Program-made: the position numbers and the translations under genes
Part shown: positions 8,828 through 16,999 of the stretch, piece after piece
Layout of the letters: every line of letters begins with the position of its first letter
How positions within the stretch are numbered: position 1 is the first letter of the stretch
DNA from: JBBQZO01 sp038207625
Lineage (GTDB): Bacteria; Pseudomonadota; Gammaproteobacteria; Burkholderiales; Burkholderiaceae_D
Assembly (NCBI GenBank): GCA_038207625.1
Contig: JBBQZO010000003.1
Coordinates: 62,001-126,000, forward strand
Reading direction: 5' to 3'
Length of the DNA: 64,000 nucleotides
Notes under the pieces: model-generated
What the model was told of the DNA's origin: nothing
Database searches by the model: none
Seen by the model: the letters and a program-made list of their open reading frames with translations, nothing else

Positions 8828-9514
8828 TCATCTCGCTTGTTTGAGTAAATTGAGCACCGCGATGGCGGCCGGCGCGGACGAGGCCGGATTCTGCCCCGTG
8901 ATCAGGTTGCCGGCGCTGACCACATACGGCTGCCAATCCGGTCCCTTGCTGTAGATGCCGCCCTGTTTTTTGAGTTCGTCTTCCACCAGAAAAGGCACGA
9001 TCTCGGTCAGCTGCACCGCCGCTTCCTCGGTGTTGGTAAAGCCCGTGACAGACTTACCGGACACCAGTGCGCGACCGTCCTGGGCTTTCGCGTGGCGCAG
9101 CACGCCCGGCGCGTGGCAGACCGCCGCGACCGGTTTGCCGGCCGCGTAGATCGCCTCGATCAGCGCGATCGACTGCTGGTCTTCGGCCAAGTCCCACAGC
9201 GGGCCGTGCCCGCCCGGATAGAACACAGCGTCGTAATCGGTGGCCACGATGCCCGACAAGCGCTGGGTGCTGGCCAGCGCCGCCTGCGCGGCGCGGTCGT
9301 CCTTGAAGCGGCGCGTGCTGTCGGTCTGAGAATCGGGCGCGTCGCTTTTCGGGTCGAGCGGCGGCTGGCCGCCGGCCGGCGAGGCCAGCGTCACGTCGGC
9401 GCCGGCATCCTTGAACGCGTAATAAGGCGCGGTAAATTCTTCCAGCCAGAAGCCGGTCTTCAAACCGGTCGTGCCGAGTTGATCGTGCGATGTCAGTACC
9501 ATCAAAATCTTCAT
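8828..9514 (-). CDS. DJ-1/PfpI family protein (class I glutamine amidotransferase-like)
   Basis: This 228-residue cytosolic protein is related to Hsp31/YDR533C. The likely nucleophile is Cys133 in the elbow AAVCHAPGVL, preceded by the family motif FYPGGHGPLWDL around 98-109. An acidic residue early in the protein (Glu25 or Glu26 of WLEEF) fits the usual partner glutamate. Known relatives act as methylglyoxal-detoxifying enzymes or chaperones; which applies here is not visible. The ATG at 9514 was chosen over the upstream frame start because GGGAG lies six bases before it and MKILMVLTS is the usual N-terminus. The oxidoreductase gene upstream is on the same strand, 92 bases away, so the two may be co-transcribed. 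Confidence 0.85.
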   Translation of the reverse strand: MKILMVLTSHDQLGTTGLKTGFWLEEFTAPYYAFKDAGADVTLASPAGGQPPLDPKSDAPDSQTDSTRRFKDDRAAQAALASTQRLSGIVATDYDAVFYPGGHGPLWDLAEDQQSIALIEAIYAAGKPVAAVCHAPGVLRHAKAQDGRALVSGKSVTGFTNTEEAAVQLTEIVPFLVEDELKKQGGIYSKGPDWQPYVVSAGNLITGQNPASSAPAAIAVLNLLKQAR

Positions 9515-9606
9515 GGTTGCTCCCGTGTCGGCGCCCCGCAACGCTGCCGCACTGCGCCGTCCTGCAATCGATCGGCGCGCCGTCAGCGCGGCGCGTTCTC
9601 CAATAC

Positions 9607-10620
9607 TTAGGCTTCGGCCACTTGCAGCACCAGCTTGCCGTTGTTTTCGCCGCTAAACAGCTTCTGGAACGTTTCAGGAAACGTCTCCAGACCCTGCACG
9701 ATGTCTTCGCGCGTTTTCAGCTTGCCGGCCGCAATCCAGCCACCCATCGCGACGATCGCTTCCATCGCGCGTGGATAGTAGTCTGACACCATGATGCCTT
9801 TCATCGTCGCACGCTTGACCAGCAGCTGCAGGTAGTTCGACGGTCCCTTGACCGGCGTGGTGTTGTTGTACTGCGAAATCGCGCCGCAGATGACGATGCG
9901 CGCGTTCAGCGCCAGGTTGTTCAGCACACTGTCGAGGATCTCGCCGCCCACGTTATCGAAATACACGTCCACGCCTTTCGGGCAATGTTCGCGCAGCGCC
10001 GTCGCCACGTCTTCGTTTTTGTAATCGATGGCCGCGTCAAACCCCAGCACGTCGATCAGATAGCGGCACTTGTCGGCGCCGCCGGCAATACCGACCACGC
10101 GCGCACCCTTGATCTTGGCCACCTGGCCAACCACCATGCCGACCGCGCCGGCGGCGCCGGAGACGACGACCGTCTCGCCGGCCTTCGGCTGGCCCACTTC
10201 GAGCAGGCCGAAATAGCCGGTCAGGCCGGGCATGCCCAACGCGCCCAAGTACAGTGGCAACGGCGCCAGTTTCGGATCGACCTTCATCAGGCCTTGGCCG
10301 TTCGAGATCGCGTATTCCTGCACTCCGAGCAGGCCGTTGACGTGATCGCCGACGGCAAATTTCGGATTGTTCGACGCCGTCACACGACCCACGGCGATCG
10401 CGCGCATCACTTCGCCCAGTGCGACCGGAGGCATATACGATTCCTTCGATTCGTTCATCCAGCCGCGCATGGCCGGGTCGAGCGACACGTACAAGATCTT
10501 GACCTGCACTTCATCGGCACCGGGCGCGCGCAGCGCTTCCTCGGCATAGTTAAAATCGCTGCGCTTGATGGCGCCAACAGGACGGCTGACAAGTTGAAAC
10601 TGGTGATTAACGATGCTCAT
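9607..10620 (-). CDS. Zinc-free MDR-family NADP-dependent oxidoreductase (CurA/leukotriene B4 dehydrogenase type)
   Basis: This 337-residue protein is a medium-chain reductase without zinc ligands. The nucleotide-binding motif VVVSGAAGAVGMVVGQVAK lies near the middle, and the N-terminal domain carries DPAMRGWMNE, typical of the prostaglandin/curcumin reductase branch. Such enzymes reduce double bonds of alpha,beta-unsaturated aldehydes and ketones using NADPH; the actual substrate is unknown. The ATG at 10620 has GGAG upstream. A LysR regulator is divergent 121 bases away, and a 10-bp inverted repeat between them suggests LysR-controlled expression. With the DJ-1 protein downstream, a role in reactive-carbonyl detoxification is plausible but inferred. 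Confidence 0.88.
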   Translation of the reverse strand: MSIVNHQFQLVSRPVGAIKRSDFNYAEEALRAPGADEVQVKILYVSLDPAMRGWMNESKESYMPPVALGEVMRAIAVGRVTASNNPKFAVGDHVNGLLGVQEYAISNGQGLMKVDPKLAPLPLYLGALGMPGLTGYFGLLEVGQPKAGETVVVSGAAGAVGMVVGQVAKIKGARVVGIAGGADKCRYLIDVLGFDAAIDYKNEDVATALREHCPKGVDVYFDNVGGEILDSVLNNLALNARIVICGAISQYNNTTPVKGPSNYLQLLVKRATMKGIMVSDYYPRAMEAIVAMGGWIAAGKLKTREDIVQGLETFPETFQKLFSGENNGKLVLQVAEA

Positions 10621-10691
10621 GAGGTTTTCTCCGCTGTGTGGTTGAGATGACAAAGTCTAGTATAGATGGACAATCGTTGCTTGATTAGCCG

Positions 10692-10732
10692 TCAATTGTG
10701 CACTACATTGTTGCCCATATCAGCACAATTGA
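10692..10732. promoter_or_regulatory. Putative LysR operator between divergent genes
   Basis: A perfect 10-bp inverted repeat (TCAATTGTGC and GCACAATTGA) has arms separated by 21 bases. It lies between the oxidoreductase and the LysR gene; the right arm ends nine bases before the LysR start. A TATACT -10-like box for the oxidoreductase (minus strand) is at 10659-10664 with no good -35 box, as expected for an activator-dependent promoter. The site would let the regulator control itself and its neighbour. Confidence 0.6.
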
Positions 10733-10741
10733 AAGACCCTT

Positions 10742-11629
10742 ATGCTCAATGCACAGCGCCTGGCCGTTTTCGCCGCCGTGATCCAGGCCGGCAGCATCAG
10801 CGCCGCGGCCATCCAGCTACGCTGCGGCAAATCGGTGGTGTCGCGCCAGCTGGCGCGTCTGGAAGAAGAACTGGGCGCGCGCCTGATCCAGCGTTCCACC
10901 CGCCGCCTGGCGCTCACCGAAATCGGCGAACTGGTGCTGCACGAGGCGCGCCAGATCGAACGCGCGCTGACCAACATCGCCGGCCTGGCCGACCAGCACC
11001 AGCAGCAGGTGCGCGGCCTGCTCAAAGTATCATGTTCGATGGCCGGACGGCGCCAGCTGGTGCCGCTGCTGGCCGAATTCTCCGCCATGTACCCGCTGGT
11101 CAAGGTGGCGCTGCAGCTGGAAGACCATCTGGTGGACCTGATCGCCGAACACATCGACGTGGCGATCCGCGCCTCCAACCTGGTCGACTCGTCGCTGATC
11201 GCGCGCAAGCTGGCCGACAATCCCAGCATCGTGGTAGCCGCGCCCGCCTACCTGGCGCGCGCCGGCACGCCGCAGACGGCCGAGCACTTGCGCGAGCATG
11301 CCTGCCTGGTGTACGCCAGCGGCGGGCGGGTGTTTGACGACTGGAGTTTCATCGGCCCCGCCGGTGCGTATTCAGTGCGGGTCGACGGCCCGCTGCAGAT
11401 CAACGATGGCGGCGCGCTGGTCACGGCGGCGGTCGCCGGCGTGGGTATCCTGCGCATCCCGCAGCCGCTGGTGGCCGAGGAAATGGCGCGCGGCGAACTG
11501 GTACAGGTGCTGGCGCACTGCGCGCTGCCGCCCGGCGCGCCGGTGTATGCGGTGTACCCGGCGCGTGATTTCCTGGCCCTGAAAACGTCCACGTTTGTCG
11601 ACTTCCTGCAGCAGCGGCTGGGCAAATAG
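10742..11629 (+). CDS. LysR-family transcriptional regulator
   Basis: This 295-residue protein has the usual LysR layout. The N-terminal winged helix-turn-helix spans about residues 5-65 (QRLAVFAAVIQAGSISAAA, then QRSTRRLALTEIGE). The effector-binding domain covers about residues 90-290. It is closest in style to regulators that sit beside oxidoreductase genes. It is divergent from the CurA-type oxidoreductase, with a perfect inverted repeat in the shared control region, so that gene is its likely target. The upstream bases show no strong ribosome site, only GAAAG. The ligand is unknown. Confidence 0.9.
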   Translation: MLNAQRLAVFAAVIQAGSISAAAIQLRCGKSVVSRQLARLEEELGARLIQRSTRRLALTEIGELVLHEARQIERALTNIAGLADQHQQQVRGLLKVSCSMAGRRQLVPLLAEFSAMYPLVKVALQLEDHLVDLIAEHIDVAIRASNLVDSSLIARKLADNPSIVVAAPAYLARAGTPQTAEHLREHACLVYASGGRVFDDWSFIGPAGAYSVRVDGPLQINDGGALVTAAVAGVGILRIPQPLVAEEMARGELVQVLAHCALPPGAPVYAVYPARDFLALKTSTFVDFLQQRLGK

Positions 11630-11658
11630 CGCGGCGCCGACGCACTCGGCGTGCCCCC

Positions 11659-11685
11659 AAAAAAAGCCGCACTGCGCTAGCGTGC
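11659..11685 (-). terminator. Terminator of the second LysR gene
   Basis: Read on the minus strand, an imperfect hairpin (GCACGCT/AGC...GTGC, 11685-11669) overlaps the LysR stop codon. A GGC triplet and then seven T residues (11665-11659) follow, a rho-independent arrangement. Confidence 0.5.
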
Positions 11686-12594
11686 CTTGACTGCCGCGCG
11701 CGGCCCATCCGGTGCGAGCGTTGCCAGCCATTGCGGCGCATCGGCGAACCACGCGGCCAGAAAGTCGAGCATGCCGCGCAGGATAGGCGTCATGTGCTGG
11801 CGCGAGGTATAGATGCCGTACACCCCCATTGCCTGCGGTGTGCAGTGTGGCAGCAGTTCGACCAGCTGCCCGCTGGCGAGCAGCGGCGCGGCCGAATAGC
11901 GCGGCTGCAGCGCGATGCCGGCCCCGTCCAGCGCAGCGGCCAGCAGCACCAGCGAGTCGTTGGCGCTCAGATTGCCCTGCACCGGCACCGACACCGGTTC
12001 GCCGTCGCGCGTGAACTGCCACAGGCACTTGCCGAAATACGAATAAGTCAGGCAGTTGTGGGTACTCAGCTCCTCCACCCGGCCAGGTGTGCCATGCGCG
12101 GCCAGGTAGGCTGGCGCCGCGCACACCACCGAGGCGCAGTCGGCCAGGCGGCGCGCGATCAAATTCGGTTCGAGCGCGTTGGTGATCCGGATCGCCAGAT
12201 CGATCCGTTCCTCCACCAGATTGACCGCCCGGTTGTCCATTTGCAGATCGATGCGCGCGCGCGGATGGCGCCGCAAGAACTGCGTCACGATAGTGGCCAG
12301 CGCAGCCTGTCCCAGCGACGGCGAACAACTGACGCGCAGCAGCCCATGCGGCGCGCCCGCGTCGGCACTGGCGCTGGCCTGCATCGTGCCGGCGACGTCG
12401 AGCAGCTGACGGCAGCGCGCCAGCGTCTGCTCGCCGGCGTCGGTCAGACTCAAACGGCGCGTACTGCGGTGCAGCAGGCGCGCCTCGGCCCACTGCTCCA
12501 TCTGCGCCAGATAGCGCGTGACCATCGCGCGCGACATGTCGAGCGCGTCCGCCGCAGCGACCATGCTGCCGCGCTCGACGATGGCGACAAACAC
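11677..12594 (-). CDS. LysR-family transcriptional regulator with uncertain start
   Basis: The visible frame from the GTG at 12594 gives 305 residues: a winged helix-turn-helix (MVAAADALDMSRAMVTRYLA, then LHRSTRRLSLTDAGEQ) and a full effector-binding domain. The family N-terminus normally begins eight or nine residues earlier. The same frame continues upstream as IDRIKAAE without an ATG, GTG or TTG, so the expected start codon reads ATC (12618-12616). Either the GTG is used and the first helix is short, or a rare ATC start is used, or the start was lost by mutation. No divergent target gene is intact next to it. It runs convergent to the preceding LysR gene. Confidence 0.8.
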   Translation of the reverse strand: MFVAIVERGSMVAAADALDMSRAMVTRYLAQMEQWAEARLLHRSTRRLSLTDAGEQTLARCRQLLDVAGTMQASASADAGAPHGLLRVSCSPSLGQAALATIVTQFLRRHPRARIDLQMDNRAVNLVEERIDLAIRITNALEPNLIARRLADCASVVCAAPAYLAAHGTPGRVEELSTHNCLTYSYFGKCLWQFTRDGEPVSVPVQGNLSANDSLVLLAAALDGAGIALQPRYSAAPLLASGQLVELLPHCTPQAMGVYGIYTSRQHMTPILRGMLDFLAAWFADAPQWLATLAPDGPRAAVKAR

Positions 12595-12841
12595 TTCTGC
12601 GGCTTTGATCCGATCGATGATCGCTGCCCCTACAATTAGTTGATGTAACTTGCCACATTTTCATGCAACAAAAATTTTCACGAAGCTGTTGTGCCTCATG
12701 GGCATCTGAAGTGTTCATGACCAAGCAAACTGTGGCTGCGGCGAAAAAAATCCGATGCCGAACTAGCCTGCTGTCCAGCCGTTGGCGTTTCTGGTATGCG
12801 AAATCATGTAAAGCATCACCCCGAGAGACTCAGCAGCTGAA

Positions 12842-13927
12842 CTAGTCACAGTAAATCCCCTGGTTATCGGCAGATTTAAAGCACACTGGCTTCTTGCCCG
12901 TATCTATATTTCTCGCCAGCGCTTTACAATATATCAGGGCGTTCTGACTATATTCCGATTTGCCAAAGCTCGCCCGATCACCCAGCAGGTCCAGTTGCTT
13001 CTTAACACTCACGGCATCCTGCGCCACGCACGCAAATCTCGCATATCTGGCTCTAATATCATCGCTCGGATCGAGTTTGACCGCATCTTCAAAACCCACT
13101 TTCATTCTCCCCCAGTCCACCTTCCCATTAACAAACATGTCTTGCGAATCTGAAAATGACGAATGAAGCCGCGCATAGAGCGACTGTCCAAGTTTCTTTT
13201 TCGTCATTTTGACAGAGTCCTCAATCGCCTCACGCACTTCCTCTTCGTCTCCATACCATGATGCACTATGAAATGAAACATTCGTCGAATAAACGCTCGT
13301 ATAGTACGGCGCCAGTTCAACGGCCTTCCTGTACCAAGCGTCAAATTCCTTCGCCGGACTTCCTTGGGCCAATCCAAGATCGAGCATTCCTGCGTACCAT
13401 GCTGGATTGTTTTTTGCAGTACGCGCCAATGCGTCGAACTGACTACGCGCCAAAGACAGGCGGCTCTTAAATAGCGACAATGAATCATCGCTGACCGTCG
13501 ACGCATAGCCGTGCCCCCTGGCATACCAGGCATAATCAATCGCGGAAAAAGCGCGTGCCAACTTGGCGTTAATTGAATCTGGGGACGATGTGATCCACCC
13601 TTCAATCAATTTGTTGTGCTCCTCCCATTCGGCCTCGGTACTGACGGTTGCGTCACAGCCGGAAAACAATTTCGAGATTCCCCGATGGAACTGCATGAGC
13701 GCGGACTTACCGGACAGCGACAAGGTTTTCTCTTTTTCGTACTTGCGGGCCAAGGCCTCAAGCTCCTTGAAGTTTTTCTTGCTAAGTAGTTCATTGACAT
13801 CATCGGCGATGTCGTGACCCGCCGTAACGGCGCCCATCCCTGCACAGGAGGCGATCGCGGGACCAGATAACAATAGCGCAAGAGCAAATGTCGCCCACAT
13901 GATTGCGAATCGGGAGATTTGTTTCAA
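12842..13927 (-). CDS. DUF4034-like exported protein of unknown function
   Basis: The protein has 361 residues from a TTG start. Its base composition is visibly poorer in GC than its neighbours, suggesting recent acquisition. The N-terminus MLKQISRF is followed by a hydrophobic stretch and IASC, a plausible lipobox, so it is probably exported and perhaps lipidated. The body is helical with repeated Trp/Tyr positions (for example DYAWYARGHGYA and NNPAWYAGMLDLGLAQG), which fits my memory of DUF4034. The TTG at 13927 has AAGG six bases upstream. A TTG further upstream at 13990 is unlikely because a perfect TATAAT at 13998-13993 would start transcription at about 13986. No function can be inferred. 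Confidence 0.7.
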   Translation of the reverse strand: MKQISRFAIMWATFALALLLSGPAIASCAGMGAVTAGHDIADDVNELLSKKNFKELEALARKYEKEKTLSLSGKSALMQFHRGISKLFSGCDATVSTEAEWEEHNKLIEGWITSSPDSINAKLARAFSAIDYAWYARGHGYASTVSDDSLSLFKSRLSLARSQFDALARTAKNNPAWYAGMLDLGLAQGSPAKEFDAWYRKAVELAPYYTSVYSTNVSFHSASWYGDEEEVREAIEDSVKMTKKKLGQSLYARLHSSFSDSQDMFVNGKVDWGRMKVGFEDAVKLDPSDDIRARYARFACVAQDAVSVKKQLDLLGDRASFGKSEYSQNALIYCKALARNIDTGKKPVCFKSADNQGIYCD

Positions 13928-13992
13928 GAGGAACCTTTTAGAAGACGAAGCGAGTGAGGTTGACCGGAGAGAGTCGGCAAATGCGATCAAGT

Positions 13993-14021
13993 ATTATATT
14001 CAAGCTAAGGTTTCCCGTCCA
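13993..14021 (-). promoter_or_regulatory. Sigma-70-type promoter of the DUF4034 gene
   Basis: On the minus strand, TGGACG (14021-14016) and TATAAT (13998-13993) are separated by 17 bases. The -10 box is a perfect match and the -35 box matches four of six. It is correctly placed for the TTG start at 13927, giving a leader of about 60 bases. Confidence 0.55.
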
Positions 14022-14044
14022 TGCGTAGGGCCCACGCCCGAACA

Positions 14045-14315
14045 CCTTGGCGGCCTCTCTTCGGACGGCGCAGTGCGTCACGCCGGCGCCGGACACCCAT
14101 GCCCGAGCGCAGCAAGAATCGTCACCGTCCAGTGGCATGCAGTGGCGCGGCGTGCGTCCGAGTTTTCCGACGCCGGGCGCCGTGAGATCTCTGCACAGGG
14201 CAGCGTCGCCGAGCCTACCGCGACCCGAGTGAAACGCAGGCTCGCCGGCCGCGGCGATCAGGCTGGTGCGCTCGACGATGGCGACACACAATTGCGCGGC
14301 CGTCATGCGCCCCAT
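14045..14315 (-). pseudogene. Remnant of a LysR-family regulator
   Basis: Translation from 14315 gives MGRMTAAQLCVAIVERTSLI and then AAAG, closely matching the start of the LysR gene at 12594 (AAEVFVAIVERGSMVAAA). The DNA agrees too: TGTCGCCATCGTCGAGCGC is shared. The recognition-helix region then appears deleted, and weak traces such as LTAPGVG (compare LTDAGEQ) remain before similarity fades. The sensor domain is absent. It probably once regulated the MBL-fold gene divergent to it. The call rests on reading the two sequences side by side, not on an alignment score. Confidence 0.45.
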
Positions 14316-14421
14316 AATTAGATCGTTTTACGCAATTAACTGGTGCACATTACCCGGTTTTTCTACCGAAATAAGAAACGTAATATGGTCGCACTTCATC
14401 CACATCACCAGGAGTTCTGCC

Positions 14422-15279
14422 ATGTTTGCCAAAGCCATTCTGTCCGCCGCCATCGCCATCAGCGTGCTGCCCGCCACCGCCGCCGAGCCGCTCAAGCTCG
14501 ACATTTTCAATCCGGGCGAGACGGCCATCTTCCCGGTCGCCTCGGTGCTGGTCACCGGCGCGCACGACGCGATCCTGGTCGACGCGCAGTTTTCGCGCGC
14601 CGAAGCGCTCAAACTGGTCGAGCGCGTGCGCGCCAGCGGCAAGCACCTGACCACGGTCTACATCAGCCACAGCGATCCCGATTTTTATTTTGGCCTGGAC
14701 GTGATCCAGGACGCCTTCCCGGACGCGAAGATCGTCGCGACCGCGCAGACCGTGGCAACCATGCGCAGCAAGGCCGACGCCAAGCGCGCCTACTGGGGTC
14801 CCATTCTGAAGGACAACGCACCACAGCGCATCGTCTACCCGCAGGCGCTGGTGGGCAATACGCTCACGCTGGAAGGCCAGCTGTTGATTGTCAGCGGTCC
14901 GACGCCGGCGCGCAGCTACGTCTGGGTGCCGTCGATCAAGGCGGTGTTGGGAGGCGTGGCGGTGTTCGGCGACTTGCACCTGTGGGTGGCCGATACCCAG
15001 ACGGCGCAATCGCGCCAGGCATGGCAGGCGACGCTGACCGAGATCGCCGCGCGCAAGCCTGTCACCGTCGTGCCGGGCCACTTCAAGCCTGGCACGCCGA
15101 TGACGCTTGAGAGCGTCGGTTACACCAGCGTCTATCTGACGCGCTTTGAAGCGGAAACTGAACGCGCGGCCACGTCGGCCGAGCTGATCGCGGCGATGCA
15201 GCGCCAGTATCCCAGCGCCGGTCTAGCGGCGGCGCTGCAAACGAGCGCCAAGGTGGCCAAGGGCGACATCACCTGGTGA
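14422..15279 (+). CDS. Exported MBL-fold hydrolase-like protein
   Basis: This 285-residue protein starts with a signal peptide (MFAKAILSAAIAISVLPATAA, cleavage near residue 21), so it should be periplasmic. The metallo-beta-lactamase fold is suggested by ILVDAQF, then SHSDPDFYFG at 82-91, and VVPGHFKPGTP towards the end. In relatives the first motif normally reads HxDxDH; here the last position is Phe88, so one metal ligand seems missing. The ATG at 14422 has AGGAG eight bases upstream. A LysR remnant lies divergent upstream. The substrate is unknown and the missing ligand leaves activity uncertain. Confidence 0.8.
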   Translation: MFAKAILSAAIAISVLPATAAEPLKLDIFNPGETAIFPVASVLVTGAHDAILVDAQFSRAEALKLVERVRASGKHLTTVYISHSDPDFYFGLDVIQDAFPDAKIVATAQTVATMRSKADAKRAYWGPILKDNAPQRIVYPQALVGNTLTLEGQLLIVSGPTPARSYVWVPSIKAVLGGVAVFGDLHLWVADTQTAQSRQAWQATLTEIAARKPVTVVPGHFKPGTPMTLESVGYTSVYLTRFEAETERAATSAELIAAMQRQYPSAGLAAALQTSAKVAKGDITW

Positions 15280-15298
15280 TGCGCCTTGAACGCATCGT

Positions 15299-16033
15299 TT
15301 AAGGCAGCAGGCCAAGCGCCTGCTTTTGCAGCGTGATCAGGTCGGCAATGCCGCCCTGTGCCAGGTCGAGCAGGCGATCCATGCCCGCGCGGTCGAACGC
15401 TGCGCCCTCGGCCGTACCCTGCACTTCGATAAAGTGACCCGCGTCGGTCATCACCACGTTCATGTCGGTGTCGCAGTCGGAGTCTTCCACATAGTCGAGG
15501 TCGAGCACCGGCATGCCGCGGTACACGCCCACCGAGATGGCGGCCACGAAATGCTTGAGCGGGATCGCGCTGATCGCTTCGCGCGCCAACAGGCTTGAGA
15601 ACGCGTCGTACGCAGCCACCATCGCGCCGGTAATGGACGCGGTGCGGGTGCCGCCGTCGGCCTGGATCACGTCGCAATCGAGGTGCAGCGTGCGCTCGCC
15701 GAAGGCCGACAGGTCAAACGCGGCGCGCAGCGAACGTCCGATCAGGCGCTGAATCTCCTGCGTGCGCCCGGACTGCTTGCCGCGCGCGGCCTCGCGGTCC
15801 ATCCGGGTGTGGGTCGAGCGCGGCAGCATGCCGTATTCGGCCGTCAGCCAGCCTTGGCCCTTGCCCTTCAAAAAGCCCGGCACCTTGTCTTCGATGCTGG
15901 CGGTGCAGATCACCTTGGTGTCGCCGCACTCGATCAGCACCGACCCCTCGGCGTGCTTGGTGTACTGGCGGGTCAGACGGATCGCGCGCAGCGCGTCGAC
16001 CGCGCGCCCGCTGGGGCGGTTTTCAAAACTCAT
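15299..16033 (-). CDS. rph: Ribonuclease PH
   Basis: This 244-residue phosphorolytic 3'-5' exoribonuclease trims the 3' ends of tRNA precursors. Family segments are clear: RPSGRAVDALR near the N-terminus, CTASIEDKVPGFLKGKGQGW, EYGMLPRSTHTR and REAARGKQSGRTQEIQRLIG, which carry RNA- and phosphate-binding arginines, then CDVIQADGGTRTASI. Length and order match the family. The PP2C phosphatase gene lies nine bases upstream on the same strand, and the kinase gene lies before it, so the three genes form one transcription unit. Confidence 0.95.
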   Translation of the reverse strand: MSFENRPSGRAVDALRAIRLTRQYTKHAEGSVLIECGDTKVICTASIEDKVPGFLKGKGQGWLTAEYGMLPRSTHTRMDREAARGKQSGRTQEIQRLIGRSLRAAFDLSAFGERTLHLDCDVIQADGGTRTASITGAMVAAYDAFSSLLAREAISAIPLKHFVAAISVGVYRGMPVLDLDYVEDSDCDTDMNVVMTDAGHFIEVQGTAEGAAFDRAGMDRLLDLAQGGIADLITLQKQALGLLP

Positions 16034-16042
16034 GGCGTGCCT

Positions 16043-16987
16043 TTACTTGAGAACTTGGGAGGATTTTTCGATCGCGCTGCGAATTTCGGCGATCGCTTTT
16101 TCAATTTCGTCGTCGTTGAACGCGTCCGCTTCCAGCGCCAGGTCGGGTGTGGCGGCGATGGTGGTGCTGACCAGGTTCTCCGGCAGCATCTGGGTCGAGA
16201 TCACGGTGGCCATATTGGCCGTCACCGTGGCCGGCACTTCCACTTCCGGGCTGCCTTGCCACATGATGGCCAGCGCGATGGCGTTGTCGCTATTCTTGCC
16301 GGCGATGCCCACCGCCGTTTGCAGCAGTTCGGGCACCGCGCGCACGATGGTCTGGGTGTGCAGCGACTGCGCCATTTCCTCGTCGGCGATCATGGTCCAC
16401 AGGCCGTCCGAGCACAGCATCATCACGTCGCCCGGTTGCAAGCTGACCTGGTTCGACACTTCCACCTGCGGCAGCGAGGTCGCGCCCAGGCAGTTGTACA
16501 ACTTGTTGCGGTCCGGATGGGTCGAACGTTCGGACGCGTCCACGGTGCCGCGCGCAATCAGCGTTTCAATATGCGAATGGTCACGTGTGCGCGCCAGGAT
16601 CTGGCCTTCGCGCATCCAGTACAGGCGCGAGTCGCCGCAGTGGGCCCAAATGGCGATATTGTGCTGGATCAGGCAAGCCACCACGGTGGTGCGCGGCGTG
16701 TCCGGCAAATTGTGCACGGCGCGATAGCGGTGAATCTCGCGGTGCGCCACCAGCAGGCTCTCCTCGAGAAAGCGCTCGGGTTTGCGCACATACGGCGTGG
16801 CGTGCTGCTGAAACAGCGACGAGATGGTCTGCATGGCGATGGTGGCCGCCACTTCGCCGCGGATATGGCCGCCCATGCCGTCGGCCAGCACCAGCAACAG
16901 CGCGTCGCGGGTGAAACTGTAGCCCATCCGGTCCTGATTGACCTTGCGGCCACCGATCTGGCTCTCTTGATAAACGGAAAATTGCAT
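16043..16987 (-). CDS. PP2C-family protein serine/threonine phosphatase
   Basis: This 314-residue, metal-dependent protein phosphatase is of the bacterial PP2C/Stp1/PppA kind. Metal-binding motifs are seen in order: NQDR (Asp19), LADGMGGH (Asp36), GDSRLYW near 118, CSDGLW near 200 and a late SDN. After about residue 245 comes an acidic, Ala/Glu-rich tail not needed for catalysis. The gene lies 12 bases downstream of the kinase gene, so kinase and phosphatase are co-expressed and probably act on the same targets. The targets cannot be named. Confidence 0.92.
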   Translation of the reverse strand: MQFSVYQESQIGGRKVNQDRMGYSFTRDALLLVLADGMGGHIRGEVAATIAMQTISSLFQQHATPYVRKPERFLEESLLVAHREIHRYRAVHNLPDTPRTTVVACLIQHNIAIWAHCGDSRLYWMREGQILARTRDHSHIETLIARGTVDASERSTHPDRNKLYNCLGATSLPQVEVSNQVSLQPGDVMMLCSDGLWTMIADEEMAQSLHTQTIVRAVPELLQTAVGIAGKNSDNAIALAIMWQGSPEVEVPATVTANMATVISTQMLPENLVSTTIAATPDLALEADAFNDDEIEKAIAEIRSAIEKSSQVLK

Positions 16988-16999
16988 CTGATGCTTTCG

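Larger units (their letters stand above)
13928..14421. other. Region between the DUF4034 gene and the MBL-fold gene
   Basis: This 494-bp stretch has no intact gene. It contains the DUF4034 promoter, a decayed LysR N-terminus on the minus strand (about 14045-14315) and an AT-richer segment at 14318-14350 that probably carries the promoter of the MBL-fold gene. Confidence 0.55.

Noticed and set aside
12663..12845. A 60-residue open frame upstream of the second LysR gene
   Set aside because: It has no family similarity and lies in AT-rich sequence where short frames arise by chance. It could be a fragment of a lost divergent gene, but nothing supports that directly.
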